Origin: Atopobiaceae bacterium
GTDB taxonomy: Bacteria > Actinomycetota > Coriobacteriia > Coriobacteriales > Atopobiaceae
Length of the DNA stretch: 64,000 nucleotides
NCBI GenBank assembly: GCA_022655215.1
Contig: JALCUE010000002.1
Location: forward strand, 609,853 to 673,852
Reading direction: 5' to 3'
This document shows, one piece after another, positions 1 to 9,319 of the stretch. The first letter of the stretch is position 1; each line of letters starts with the position of its first letter. Below the pieces are notes generated by a model, which ran no database searches, was not told where the DNA came from, and worked only from the letters and a program-made list of their open reading frames with translations. The translations under genes were made by a program, and so were the position numbers.

Positions 1-100
1 CCTGACACGAGCCGCCTGAGGGACCGCTCCCGTGTCCCGATGCCGTGATTGTACCAGCGCGGCCATCGCGCACGTGGGGCGTGAGGCTACACTCTCTCAC

Positions 101-1027
101 ATGGGATGTGAGAAGGGATACACGGTCCGGACCAGGTCCGCCTCGCAGGTCGAGGTGGCCGCGACGGCTGCCATGTCGGCACGTGACCTGCTCGTGGTCA
201 TGGGCCTCTCCAAGACAGGCATCTCCCGCGTCCTGGGGGAGGGTCATCTCGTCCGCGACGGCATGGCACTTGCCGCGGGCAGCGTCGTGGATGCCGGGGA
301 CGTGGTCGAGCTCGCGTTCGGCCATTCTCGCGTCGCCGGCCCCACGAGCGACGGACCCGTCCGGGTGCTCTACGAGGATGAGGTCCTGATCGCGGCCGAC
401 AAGCCGGCATCCCTTCTCGTCCATGGCGATGGGACGTCGTCGGACACGCTCACGGCGCGCGTGCAGGGTCACCTCAGGCGTGAGGGGAGCATGGCCGTGC
501 CTCAGGCGGTCCAGAGGCTCGATGTGGACACCACGGGGGTCACGCTGCTGTCCCTGGCCGAGGAGTTCCAACCCGCACTCGACGCCGCGGTGGCCGACGG
601 GGGAGTGCGGAAGCGCTATCTCGCGGTCGTCCGCGGACGGTTCCCGTCCGGCACCAAGGTGATCGACCGTCCTCTGGGGCGAGACCGCCACGATGCCCGA
701 CGCATGCGCGTCTCCGAGGGCGGTCGCCCCGCCATCACATGGGTGCGTCTACTCGTCGAGCTCTCGGGCCATTCCCTGGTCCTGCTCGAGCTGGGGACGG
801 GGCGCAGGCACCAGATTCGCGTCCATCTCGCCTCGCTGGGGTTTCCCATCACGGGAGACGCGCTCTACGGTGGCGAGCGTTCGGACGCGGGCCTCATGCT
901 CCACGCATACGAGGAGGACCTCACCCATCCGCTGACAGGCGAGGCCCTCCATGTGCGCACCGATTGGCCGGAGCGGTTCAGCCGATGGTTCCGCCCGGTC
1001 GAGCTGCCGTCGGACCCTCTCCGATAG
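101..1027 (+). CDS. RluA-family 23S rRNA/tRNA pseudouridine synthase
   Basis: Converts specific uridines in structured RNA to pseudouridine. The protein has an N-terminal S4-like part (about residues 25-75, including SKTGISRVLGEGHLV) followed by the catalytic domain. The signature VQRLDVDTTGVTLL corresponds to HRLDxxTSG and carries the presumed catalytic Asp. Downstream blocks KRYLAVVRG and GTGRRHQIRVHLASLGFPI are typical of the RluA/RluC/RluD branch. The frame is open from a GTG at 32, but the ATG at 101 gives a more usual N-terminus; a TACACT hexamer at 88-93 may be a -10 for a near-leaderless message. The exact start and RNA target are uncertain. Confidence 0.85.
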   Translation: MGCEKGYTVRTRSASQVEVAATAAMSARDLLVVMGLSKTGISRVLGEGHLVRDGMALAAGSVVDAGDVVELAFGHSRVAGPTSDGPVRVLYEDEVLIAADKPASLLVHGDGTSSDTLTARVQGHLRREGSMAVPQAVQRLDVDTTGVTLLSLAEEFQPALDAAVADGGVRKRYLAVVRGRFPSGTKVIDRPLGRDRHDARRMRVSEGGRPAITWVRLLVELSGHSLVLLELGTGRRHQIRVHLASLGFPITGDALYGGERSDAGLMLHAYEEDLTHPLTGEALHVRTDWPERFSRWFRPVELPSDPLR

Positions 1028-1030
1028 GGT

Positions 1031-3742
1031 CTACGCGTTGAAGCGCAGGATGCCGTCCCACGGGAAGTCGTAGTAGGCCTTGATGTTGATCTCGCGGCCC
1101 GTCTGGTCCCCCGGGGTGCCGCCGGTGGCACCGCCCCACTCGTTGCCGCTCGCCTGTGCGAGCTGGGTCGGGCTGATCATCGCGGCGGTGTGGGACCACT
1201 CGCTCAGGAGGATGTCGCCCGTGCGCAGGTCGCTCGAGTCGAAGTTCGTGATCCATGTCCAGCCGCGTCGCGTGAGGTTGGAGCGCATGTCGCCGGTATA
1301 GGAGGCGTTGCCGGTGTCGAACCCTGCCTTCCGCAGACAGGTGATGACGAGACTCGAGCAGTCGTAGTCACCATACTCGCCCCAGCGATAGACCTGATCG
1401 TAGCCATGGGAGTTGTCGTTCGCATAGGACGCCATGTAGTAGGCGAACAGGTCGAGCGCATCGTCGAGGCCGGGTGCGGCGCTGGTGGCCATGTGCCAGC
1501 ACTGGGCTCTCGAGTCGTTCGCGGTGTAGACCTGGACGTTAGCACCGTTGGACGAGCTCCCGTTCGAGACGTCGAGGACCTTGCCGGAGTTCTTGTTCGT
1601 GAAGACGATGCCGTTCTTCCCAAGCGAGGCGACCCACAGCTGGGCGTCGGTGCCGTTGTAGTTGTACTGCCAGACGTTGGCGCCGTTCGCGGTTGAGCCG
1701 CCTTCGACGTCGAGGTACCTGCCGGAACGTCCGCTTCTCAGGGTGTAGGTGCCGTCACTCGTGCGTTCGACGTACCAGATCTGCGCGCTCGATCCGTTGG
1801 CTTGCCAGGTCTGGACGTTTGCGCCGTTGCCACGATCGCCCGCGGAGACGTCCAGGACCATCGACGTGGAGTCGCTCACCGCCGAGCGGACGACGTAATA
1901 GCCGGAGTCGATGATGTTCACTCCGTTGAGGACCCAGCCCTGGGCCTTCGAGTCGTTCCTGACATACATCTGGACGTTCGTCCCGTTGTCGCAGACGCCG
2001 CCGGCGACGTCCGCGACCTTGTCGCCCGAGACGAGCACGAAACCGCTCCCGAATATGAAGCTGAGCGACCAGCGGGATACGCCCTGCGACTGGATGACGT
2101 TGCCGTTCTCGCCGTGGCTCAGGTAGAGCCCGCTTCCCACGTTCCTGATGGTGTAGAAGCCATCCGTGCCCTTCTCGATGAGCCAGCGCTGCGCGCTCGT
2201 TCCATTCGAGGAATACGTCTGGACGTTGCCGCCACCTGAGAAGGACCCTCCGCTCACGTCAAGCACCTGCTTGCCACCCAGCGCACTGCCTATGGTGTAA
2301 TAACCGTCGTCGACGGCCGGGGTGTAATCGGAGAGTGACCAGAGGCTGCCGTCGCTGCCGTCCACGCGACCGGTGGTGAGGCTCGAGCCGGAGACGGTGA
2401 GGGCGAGCCTCAGGGACTTGGAGACGAGCTGCATCTTCCCATCGATGATGGTGAGGTAGAAGAGCTGGTCGGCGTCGCCCGTCTTGCTCGCCTGCATGGT
2501 CAGCGAGGAACCGGGGACGACGTCACCCGAGGCCACGGTGAGGGACTTGCCGGTGAGGATGTTCTGGACGCGGTAGCATCCGCCCTCGGAGGTGAGGCGC
2601 CATCCCTGGGCGATGGTCCCATTGGAGTCGTAGGTCTGGGCGATGGCGCCGTCTGCGGTCGAGCCGCCGCTCACGTCCAGGACCTTGTTGGTCTTGCCGT
2701 TGGTGATGACCTTGTATCCTGCGTCCATCGACCCCGAGGTACTGGTGCCGGTATCGCTCTTGGCGAGGGTGTCACCCGTTGCCCAGAGGTAGAACTTCTG
2801 CGAGCCGGTGTCGTTGCTGCGGTAGACCTGGATGTTCGTGCCATCGGTCTTGCCGCCGGCTGCGATGTCGAGCGAGAACATGCTGTCGAGGTAGCTCACG
2901 AACCGCGCGAGCATGGAGTCCTTGTCGACCCAGTAGACGAACCACTTCTGGGCGTTCGATCCGTTGCCGTCATACTGCCAGACGTTGCGGCCGTTCTCGG
3001 CCTTGCCACCGCTGACGTCGAGGTACTTGCCGCTGCCGACGTTCTGGATGGTCGCGATGCCGTTCACGACCACGATCTTCCACTTCTGGGCATCGGTGCC
3101 GTTGGATGAGTAGAGCTGGACGTTCCCGCCGGAGGCCTTCGAGCCCGACGCGACGTCGACGGTGCCGCGACCTCCGTTGGAGGTCTGTATGACGTAGTAA
3201 TAGGTACCGTCGGCGAGGCTCTCGTCGCCTGCCTGGGTGGAGGTTGACTGGGACGTGGCGGCCTTCTCGGTCGTGGAGGCCTGCTTGCCGGAGGACGTGG
3301 CCTCCTCGTCGGTGGTCTTGTCAGACGTGGAGGCCTGCTCGTCGCCCTTGTCGGTGGCGGTGCCGGTCGAGCTCGTCGAGCCCTTGTCGGTCGACTCGTC
3401 GTCTGTGGTGGGGGTCGTGGGGTCGGTCGGCTTGGTGCCTGCCGCATCGCCCGCTTCGGTCGAGCCGGAGGCATCCGAGGAACCCGCGTCGCCGGTGGGG
3501 GGCGTGGTGGCGCCCGCATCGGTCGAGCCGGTCGAGGGGATGGTGGGCGTGACGGCGTCCTGGGCCTTGCCGGATGTGGCATCGGCGGTCTTGTCGGTCG
3601 ACGTGATCTGCTGGGTCACCGCGGTTGCGGTCTCCTGCTCGGTGGAGGCCGCGGCGGCGAAGGCCGGTGTCGGGGCGAGCGCGACCGCGGTCGCGAATGC
3701 GAGAGTGGCGACGAGGGTCGCGAGTCTGGACTTGGTTCCCAT
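1031..3742 (-). CDS. Secreted multi-ricin-domain lectin with C-terminal peptidoglycan hydrolase
   Basis: A 903-residue exported protein, probably a carbohydrate-targeted cell-wall or glycan hydrolase. It begins with a clear signal peptide (MGTKSRLATLVATLAFATAV, cleavage near AFA-AA). A Ser/Thr/Asp-rich linker follows to about residue 175. Then come many tandem ricin B-type beta-trefoil units, seen as repeated DVSGG and NGTNAQxW motifs; at least nine QxW/QxF cores (AQKW, AQGW, AQRW, AQIW, AQLW, AQCW) are countable. The last about 130 residues form an NlpC/P60-superfamily domain resembling the phage Amidase_5 group, with a nucleophile Cys in YGDYDCSSLVITCL and a His in WSHTAAMI. No sortase motif is present, so it is probably released or held by sugar binding. 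Substrate is not deducible. Confidence 0.8.
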   Translation of the reverse strand: MGTKSRLATLVATLAFATAVALAPTPAFAAAASTEQETATAVTQQITSTDKTADATSGKAQDAVTPTIPSTGSTDAGATTPPTGDAGSSDASGSTEAGDAAGTKPTDPTTPTTDDESTDKGSTSSTGTATDKGDEQASTSDKTTDEEATSSGKQASTTEKAATSQSTSTQAGDESLADGTYYYVIQTSNGGRGTVDVASGSKASGGNVQLYSSNGTDAQKWKIVVVNGIATIQNVGSGKYLDVSGGKAENGRNVWQYDGNGSNAQKWFVYWVDKDSMLARFVSYLDSMFSLDIAAGGKTDGTNIQVYRSNDTGSQKFYLWATGDTLAKSDTGTSTSGSMDAGYKVITNGKTNKVLDVSGGSTADGAIAQTYDSNGTIAQGWRLTSEGGCYRVQNILTGKSLTVASGDVVPGSSLTMQASKTGDADQLFYLTIIDGKMQLVSKSLRLALTVSGSSLTTGRVDGSDGSLWSLSDYTPAVDDGYYTIGSALGGKQVLDVSGGSFSGGGNVQTYSSNGTSAQRWLIEKGTDGFYTIRNVGSGLYLSHGENGNVIQSQGVSRWSLSFIFGSGFVLVSGDKVADVAGGVCDNGTNVQMYVRNDSKAQGWVLNGVNIIDSGYYVVRSAVSDSTSMVLDVSAGDRGNGANVQTWQANGSSAQIWYVERTSDGTYTLRSGRSGRYLDVEGGSTANGANVWQYNYNGTDAQLWVASLGKNGIVFTNKNSGKVLDVSNGSSSNGANVQVYTANDSRAQCWHMATSAAPGLDDALDLFAYYMASYANDNSHGYDQVYRWGEYGDYDCSSLVITCLRKAGFDTGNASYTGDMRSNLTRRGWTWITNFDSSDLRTGDILLSEWSHTAAMISPTQLAQASGNEWGGATGGTPGDQTGREINIKAYYDFPWDGILRFNA

Positions 3743-3960
3743 GTAATTCCCCTTGCGGAGCGACGTGCAACAGAATCAACGTTGCATATGATAGCACTCG
3801 GTTTCTCATACCTTCCCATGCAGCATAGGGGCCATGATGATGGGCATGGGACGCTCTGGGAAGCCAACATGTTGTGCCGTCGGACCATCCGTCGGGACTG
3901 GCGGGGGGACCATATGGGATACCATGTGTGCCAGACATGTCTCACGAGAGGAAACAGCCG
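3743..3960. other. Divergent intergenic region, ricin-hydrolase / hydrogenase
   Basis: Contains promoters for both flanking genes, though no strong -35/-10 pair is obvious. A short inverted repeat (TGCAAC at about 3768-3773 with GTTGCA at 3781-3786) lies close to the minus-strand start and could be an operator. Nothing else is recognised. Confidence 0.35.
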
Positions 3961-5574
3961 ATGAGCGACACCATGCGCGGCGTCTACACCAATCTGACGA
4001 GGATCCGTCGCCAGGTCTTCCGCGAGGTGGCGCGGCTCGCCTATTCGACCGATGACGGCGACTACGCCTGGGTCGACGAGCTCCCCTACCAGATCATCCC
4101 GGGTGATGTCGCCACCTATCGCGAGAGCGTCTTCCTCGAGAGGGCCATCGTGGGCGAGAGGGTCCGTCTTGCGATGGGCCTGCCGCTCCAGGGCGTGGAC
4201 AAGCCCAACAAGCTCTCCGACGGCATCGCGGAGGCGGCCAAGCCCGAGACGTACTACCAGCCGCCTCTCGTGAACGTCATCAAGTTCGCGTGCAACGCCT
4301 GCGAGGAGAAGGCCTACGTGGTCTCCGACCAGTGTCAGGGCTGTCTCGCACACCCCTGTCGCGAGAGCTGCCCCAAGGGGGCCATCGAGTTCATCGACAA
4401 GAAGGCGCACATCCACTCCGCCGAGTGCATCAAGTGCGGCAAATGCGCGAGCGTGTGCCCCTACGGCGCCATCATAAAGAAGGAACGTCCCTGCGCGGCG
4501 GCCTGTGGCATGCATGCCATCGGCTCCGACTCCCAGGGTCGTGCCGACATCGACTACGAGAAGTGCGTCTCGTGCGGCCAGTGCCTCGTGAACTGCCCGT
4601 TCGGCGCCATCGCCGACAAGAGCCAGATCTTCCAGGTCATCCAGGCCATCAATGCCGGAGACGAGGTCATCGCCGCCGTGGCCCCCGCGTTCGTGGGCCA
4701 GTATGGCGGCAAGGGCGACGTCGGCAACCTCAAGGCCGCGTTCACGGCGCTCGGGTTCTCCGGCGTGGAGGAGGTCGCCGTGGGCGCCGACCTCTGCACC
4801 ATCCAGGAGGCCGACGACTTCATGGAGGAGGTCCCCGCCAAGCTCCCGTTCATGGCGACGAGCTGCTGCCCCGCCTGGTCGGTCATGGCCAAGCGCGAGT
4901 TCCCCGATTACGCCAAGTGCATCTCCATGGCGCTCACGCCCATGACGCTCACGGCCCGTCTCATCCGCGAGCAGCACCCGAAGGCGAAGATCGTGTTCGT
5001 GGGGCCGTGCGCCGCCAAGAAGCTCGAGGCCATGCGCAGGAGCGTGAGGAGCGAGGTCGACTTCGTCCTCACGTTCGAGGAGGTCCTCGCCATGCTCGAC
5101 GCGAAGGACATCGACTACCTGACGCTCGACCCCGAGGACAAGTCCGACTTCCGCACCGCGAGTGCCGATGGCCGAGGGTTCGCCGTGTCCGGTGGCGTGG
5201 CGAACGCCGTCGTGAACGCCATTCATCGCAAGTATCCCGACCGCGAGGTGAAGGTCGAGGCCGCGGAGGGCCTGGAGAACTGCCGCAAGATGATGAAGGC
5301 CGCCACCAAGGGCAAGTTCGACGGCTATCTGCTCGAGGGCATGGCATGCCCCGGCGGCTGCGTCGCGGGTGCCGGCACGCTCATGCCCATCGCCAAGTCC
5401 ACGGCGATGGTGAACATGTACAAGAAGCGCGCCGTGCGCAAGAACGCAACCGAGGACGCGTTCCGCATGAGCGTCAGGGCCCTCGTGGCCGAGGACGCCC
5501 GTGACGAGGTCGCGGAGACCGACGAGGCCCAGGGCACGGCCCATCCAACCGCCGGAGGCGACGGGGAGGAGTAG
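3961..5574 (+). CDS. [FeFe] hydrogenase, group-B-like, ferredoxin-type N-terminus
   Basis: Predicted iron-only hydrogenase of 537 residues handling H2 or electron balance with ferredoxin in the cytoplasm. The N-terminal half holds three to four Cys clusters for [4Fe-4S] centres: CNACEE..CQGCLAHPCRESCP, CIKCGKCASVCP and CVSCGQCLVNCP. The H-cluster domain shows L1 as TSCCPAW (Cys about 302-303), L2 as GPCAAKKLE (Cys about 350) and L3 as MACPGGCVAGAG (Cys about 463 and 467). An L2 of GPCxAKK rather than MPCxxK is what I associate with group B enzymes; catalytic bias is unknown. The ATG at 3961 follows GAGAGGAAACAGCCG, a good ribosome site. No maturases HydEFG are in the window. Confidence 0.85.
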   Translation: MSDTMRGVYTNLTRIRRQVFREVARLAYSTDDGDYAWVDELPYQIIPGDVATYRESVFLERAIVGERVRLAMGLPLQGVDKPNKLSDGIAEAAKPETYYQPPLVNVIKFACNACEEKAYVVSDQCQGCLAHPCRESCPKGAIEFIDKKAHIHSAECIKCGKCASVCPYGAIIKKERPCAAACGMHAIGSDSQGRADIDYEKCVSCGQCLVNCPFGAIADKSQIFQVIQAINAGDEVIAAVAPAFVGQYGGKGDVGNLKAAFTALGFSGVEEVAVGADLCTIQEADDFMEEVPAKLPFMATSCCPAWSVMAKREFPDYAKCISMALTPMTLTARLIREQHPKAKIVFVGPCAAKKLEAMRRSVRSEVDFVLTFEEVLAMLDAKDIDYLTLDPEDKSDFRTASADGRGFAVSGGVANAVVNAIHRKYPDREVKVEAAEGLENCRKMMKAATKGKFDGYLLEGMACPGGCVAGAGTLMPIAKSTAMVNMYKKRAVRKNATEDAFRMSVRALVAEDARDEVAETDEAQGTAHPTAGGDGEE

Positions 5575-5606
5575 GGCCGAGGCCTCTGGGGGGAGGGGGA
5601 CGGATC

Positions 5607-6896
5607 ATGGCTCCGAGGCGCGGCATCATGGACGGGACCGATCGTCTCCCCATGGGCCCCTTCCTCACCCGGAGGGCCTTCGTGGCCGCGTCCGGGCTCC
5701 TCTCGCTTGGCATGCTCGCGTCCTGCACCCCCGCTGACGTCGCCTCCTCGCAGGCCGGCGTGGAGGAGGCCGCCGACACGGGGAGCCGTGTCGTGGTGAT
5801 GGATCCCGTCGCCCCGGTCGACCCCGAGACCCCCGAGGACGCGACCACGACCGCGACCCTCTCGATGGTGGGGGACGTCCTCGTCCACGAGGGGGTATGG
5901 GCGAGCGGGGACCATGGTGACGGGACCTACTCCTTCGACCACCTCTTCGCCCAGGTCGCTCCCCTCGTCCATGCCGCCGACGTCGCGCTCGTGAACCAGG
6001 AGACCATCCTGGGCGGGACCTCGCTGGGACTCTCGGGCTACCCACTGTTCAACAGTCCCCAGGAGATAGGGGATGCCGAGGCCCAGGCGGGCTTCTCCAT
6101 GGTCTGCTCGGCCACCAACCACGCGCTGGACAAGGGCTATGAGGGGATCGCGAACACGGTGGGCTTCTGGCAGGGGAGCCATCCCGACGTGACCTGCCTC
6201 GGCATCGCCTTGGACGAGGAGCACTACGACCAGGTCCACGTGCGGGAGGTCAACGGGATCAGGGTCGCCGTGCTCAACTACGCGTCGAGCACGAACGGGA
6301 TAGCGTTTCCCGAGGAGGACCCCTACGCGGTGAGCATGCTCTCGCGCTCGAAAGTGGAGAAGGACGTGGCGTGCGCCCGCGAGGCCGCCGACGTGGTGAT
6401 CGTCTGCCCCCACTGGGGGACCGAGTACTCGCAGACGTCCGACGAGAACCAGCGCTACTGGGCCGACGTCCTGTGCTCGGCGGGCGTGGACGTGGTGATC
6501 GGGACGCACCCCCACGTCCTCGAGCCGGTCGAGGTCGTGACCGGCGACGACGGGCACACCATGGTCGTATTCTGGTCGATCGGCAACTTCATGTCCTGGC
6601 AGCGGCAGGCGGCCTGCATGGTGGGCGGCATGGCCTCGGTCACGTTCGAGCGGGACTCCTCCGGCACGCGCCTCGCATCCTGCTCGCTCACGCCCCTCGT
6701 GACCCACGAGGCCCAGGGGACCGAGCTCACCACCTATCGGCTGGCCGACTACACCGACGAGCTCGCGGGCGCGAACGCCATCACGAATGCGGACGGATGC
6801 TCGGACTTCTCCGTCAGATGGTGCCGGGACCTCTGTGCCGGCGTGCTCGGGGATGGCTGGGACGAGACGAGCTGCACCTGGACCATGCCTGCGTGA
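5607..6896 (+). CDS. CapA/PgsA-type metallophosphoesterase-fold lipoprotein
   Basis: Belongs to the CapA family (PGA_cap domain), calcineurin-like phosphoesterase folds often linked to poly-gamma-glutamate or other envelope polymers. Residues about 20-35 (TRRAFVAASGLLSLGMLASC) combine a twin-arginine-like start with a lipobox, so it is likely a surface lipoprotein. Metal-site blocks are visible: MVGDVLVH, LVNQETILGG, SATNHALDKG, CPHWGTEYS, IGTHPHVLEP and WSIGNFMSWQ. The start is chosen for the purine-rich GGGGGGAGGGGGACGGATC before ATG. It follows the hydrogenase gene by about 30 bases, possibly co-transcribed, but no functional link is evident. True substrate unknown. Confidence 0.8.
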   Translation: MAPRRGIMDGTDRLPMGPFLTRRAFVAASGLLSLGMLASCTPADVASSQAGVEEAADTGSRVVVMDPVAPVDPETPEDATTTATLSMVGDVLVHEGVWASGDHGDGTYSFDHLFAQVAPLVHAADVALVNQETILGGTSLGLSGYPLFNSPQEIGDAEAQAGFSMVCSATNHALDKGYEGIANTVGFWQGSHPDVTCLGIALDEEHYDQVHVREVNGIRVAVLNYASSTNGIAFPEEDPYAVSMLSRSKVEKDVACAREAADVVIVCPHWGTEYSQTSDENQRYWADVLCSAGVDVVIGTHPHVLEPVEVVTGDDGHTMVVFWSIGNFMSWQRQAACMVGGMASVTFERDSSGTRLASCSLTPLVTHEAQGTELTTYRLADYTDELAGANAITNADGCSDFSVRWCRDLCAGVLGDGWDETSCTWTMPA

Positions 6897-6905
6897 GAGG
6901 GCCCC

Positions 6906-7556
6906 TCAGCCCAGGAGCAGGTCGCGCAGCGCCGCGACGTCGGGCACGAGCGTGGTGGCACCTGCGGCGACGAGCACGTCTCGGTCGCGGAACCCCCACT
7001 CGCAGATGATGCCGTCGAGCCTCGCGTTGGCGGCGGTGGCGACGTCGACCTCCGAGTCGCCCACGTAACAGGCCTTATCGGCATCGACGTCCATGGCCTC
7101 GAGCGCCAGACGGCACATGGCGGGGTCGGGCTTCTTGGGGCATCCCGCATGTGCGCCCATGGCGCAGTCGAAGGCGTCGGGGAAGTAGCGCTCCGCGAGC
7201 TCCTGCACCGCGTAGTCGCTCTTGTTCGAGACCACCGCGAGGGCGACCCCCGCGTGGCGCAGGTCGCGGAGAAGCTCGGGGATGCCCTCATAGGGATGTG
7301 TGTGGTCGGCGCAATGCACCTTGTACCAGTCGTTGAAGTCGTCGAAGGCGGACCTCACCACGTCGTCCGGCGTGCCCTCCGGGCAGGAGTCGTGGACGAG
7401 GGAGAGGATGCCATGGCCCACGGTGGCCCGTGTCTGGGCGAGGGTGCGCAACGGCAGGCCCCTCTCGTCCAGCACGTGGTTCACGGCGAGGTGCAGGTCC
7501 TCGAGGGTGTCGAGTATGGTGCCGTCCATGTCGAGCAGAGCCGCCTGATAGCGCAT
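6906..7556 (-). CDS. HAD-family phosphatase (phosphoglycolate phosphatase-like)
   Basis: A 216-residue haloacid dehalogenase hydrolase with a helical cap inserted after motif I. Motif I is LLDMDGTILDT (nucleophile Asp and acid/base Asp), motif II is VVSNKSD, motif III Lys is in CPKKPDPAM, and motif IV is VGDSEVDVATAANA. This set fits the Gph/PgmB-like subgroup that dephosphorylates small sugar phosphates or phosphoglycolate; the substrate cannot be settled from sequence. It is convergent with the CapA gene, with only about 10 bases between stops. Confidence 0.85.
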   Translation of the reverse strand: MRYQAALLDMDGTILDTLEDLHLAVNHVLDERGLPLRTLAQTRATVGHGILSLVHDSCPEGTPDDVVRSAFDDFNDWYKVHCADHTHPYEGIPELLRDLRHAGVALAVVSNKSDYAVQELAERYFPDAFDCAMGAHAGCPKKPDPAMCRLALEAMDVDADKACYVGDSEVDVATAANARLDGIICEWGFRDRDVLVAAGATTLVPDVAALRDLLLG

Positions 7557-7622
7557 CCGTTCCCCCTTCTCATCGGGAGCAACGATAGCGCATGGGCACG
7601 GACCGCGGGACGTCCGCCTCGC

Positions 7623-8984
7623 TCAGCCCTCGGTCCGCCCATCCCGCGACCGACGCGGTCGCCTGCGATCCCAGGCGAGGAAGCAGATGAGGAACGCGAT
7701 CGAGAAGACCGAGCCCAAAGGACTTGCCAGACCCATGGGCAGGAGCGAATCGGGAAATGCCCGCGACAGCGCCACGGCGCAGGGGATTCGAACCAGGAAG
7801 ATCGAGAGGGTGTTGTGCGCGAAGGTCACGGTCGAGCGGCCCGTCCCGCAGAGGTAGCCGTTGAGGCAGAACGTGATCGAGACGAGCATGCAGTCGATCG
7901 AGTAGCTGCGGAGGTAGTCCCCGGCCTGACCCACCACGGCGGGGTCGGTCGAGAAGACCGAGCAGATGGCGTCCGGCATCAGCTGGCTGAGCCCGCACAT
8001 GCACGCCCCGAAGACGGCGCAGATGGCCATTCCCCAACGTACCGCCTCGACCGCACGACCAGGGCGTCCGGCCCCGACGTTCTGGGCCGTGAGGGCGGAG
8101 ATGGCCGAGAGCATCGCGGACGGGACGAGGAACATGAACGTGATGACCTTCTCGGTGACGCCCACGGCGGAGCTCGCCACGAGGCCCCTCTCGTTGGCGA
8201 TGACGGTGAGCAGGATGAAGCTGATGTTGATGAGCGTGTCCTGGGCGGCGATGGGCATACCCACCGAGGTCACGGCGCGGGTCGGCGTTGCCGCCAGGCG
8301 CACGTCGTGCCGGTCGAAGCGGAATGGGAGTCCGTTTCGTACGAGGTAGACGATGCCGCAGACGGACGCGATCGCTTGGGCGGCCGTCGTGGCGATGGCG
8401 GCGCCCGCGACCCCGAGTCCGAGGCCGCCCACCAACATCAGGTCGCCTGTCACGTTGACCGCGCATGCGACGCCCACGAAGACGAGCGGGGTGCGGGAAT
8501 CCCCCAGACCCCTCAGCAGCGCCGCGACGACGTTGAATGCCACGATGAAGGGGATGCCACAGGCACAGATCCGCACGTAGAGCACGGCCTGGTCGAATGC
8601 CTCCGTGGGTGTCTGGAGCCATCCCACGAGCATGGGAGCTCCCAGGAACAGGAGTGGGGTGAGCACGACGGCGAGGATTCCGAACACGACGATCGAGGAG
8701 CCGACGCATGCGGCGGACGCGTCCTCGTCCCCCTCGCCCACATGCCGGGCAAGGGTCACGGTCGTCCCCATGGAGATCCCGATGACGAAGGCCGTCACGA
8801 TCTGCATGAGCTGGCTACCGATGTTGACGCCCGAGATCGCGCTGGTCCCGCTGAACTGGCCCACCACGGCGAGGTCGACCGCACCATAGAGGGCCTGGAG
8901 GAAGCTCGCCCCGAGGTAGGGGAGGGCGAACGAGACGAGCGTCGGCAGCACCGCACCCTGCGTGAGGTCCCTCTCCCGTGCCAT
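7623..8984 (-). CDS. MATE-family multidrug/Na+ antiporter efflux pump
   Basis: A 453-residue integral membrane protein with about 12 predicted helices. The N-terminus (TQGAVLPTLVSFALPYLGAS) and internal repeat (GMPIAAQDTLINISFILLTV) are typical of the DinF/NorM-like MATE superfamily, which exports cationic drugs or metabolites by Na+ or H+ antiport. The start ATG at 8984 follows GGAAAGGAGGGGGC, a very strong ribosome site, although the frame stays open upstream to 9176. That upstream open frame runs through a terminator-like hairpin at 9031-9064, which suggests leader-controlled expression. Substrate unknown. Confidence 0.85.
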   Translation of the reverse strand: MARERDLTQGAVLPTLVSFALPYLGASFLQALYGAVDLAVVGQFSGTSAISGVNIGSQLMQIVTAFVIGISMGTTVTLARHVGEGDEDASAACVGSSIVVFGILAVVLTPLLFLGAPMLVGWLQTPTEAFDQAVLYVRICACGIPFIVAFNVVAALLRGLGDSRTPLVFVGVACAVNVTGDLMLVGGLGLGVAGAAIATTAAQAIASVCGIVYLVRNGLPFRFDRHDVRLAATPTRAVTSVGMPIAAQDTLINISFILLTVIANERGLVASSAVGVTEKVITFMFLVPSAMLSAISALTAQNVGAGRPGRAVEAVRWGMAICAVFGACMCGLSQLMPDAICSVFSTDPAVVGQAGDYLRSYSIDCMLVSITFCLNGYLCGTGRSTVTFAHNTLSIFLVRIPCAVALSRAFPDSLLPMGLASPLGSVFSIAFLICFLAWDRRRPRRSRDGRTEG

Positions 8985-9030
8985 GCCCCCTCCTTTCCAC
9001 GCGTCCTCGGACCCATGTGTCCAAACGAAA

Positions 9031-9064
9031 AGCGGGCCAAAGGTCGGATGACCCTCGGCCCGCT
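9031..9064 (-). terminator. Attenuator-like hairpin in the MATE gene leader
   Basis: Read on the minus strand, AGCGGGCC pairs with GGCCCGCT around an inner GGTC/GACC pair, and the stem is followed by TTTTCGTTT, the form of an intrinsic terminator. It sits about 45 bases upstream of the MATE start, with no other minus-strand gene above it to terminate. That position suggests conditional termination. Confidence 0.6.
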
Positions 9065-9319
9065 TAAACGGCCTTCCACGCGTCTGCGCGGCCGCAAGCA
9101 AGTTGAGACGAGATGCCATCGAGTCTACGGGAGGAGCGCTCACATGACAACTCGGAGACGAGGTCCCCCCCCTCATGAGATGTCGTGCTGGTCACGACGG
9201 GTGCTCGCATTCGTAGTACACTGCTTCCTTGCGTGCGCGCCTGCGCTGTCTACGTAGCCGCGCCATCTGCAGAGCTGTCGCCCGTACCGACACGGGGCGA
9301 CGCAGACGAGAGGATCGAC

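Noticed and set aside
7149..9257. A 702-codon plus-strand open frame over the HAD and MATE genes
   Set aside because: Composition is His/Asp/Glu/Arg-rich without domains. Both real genes lie on the opposite strand with clear motifs.
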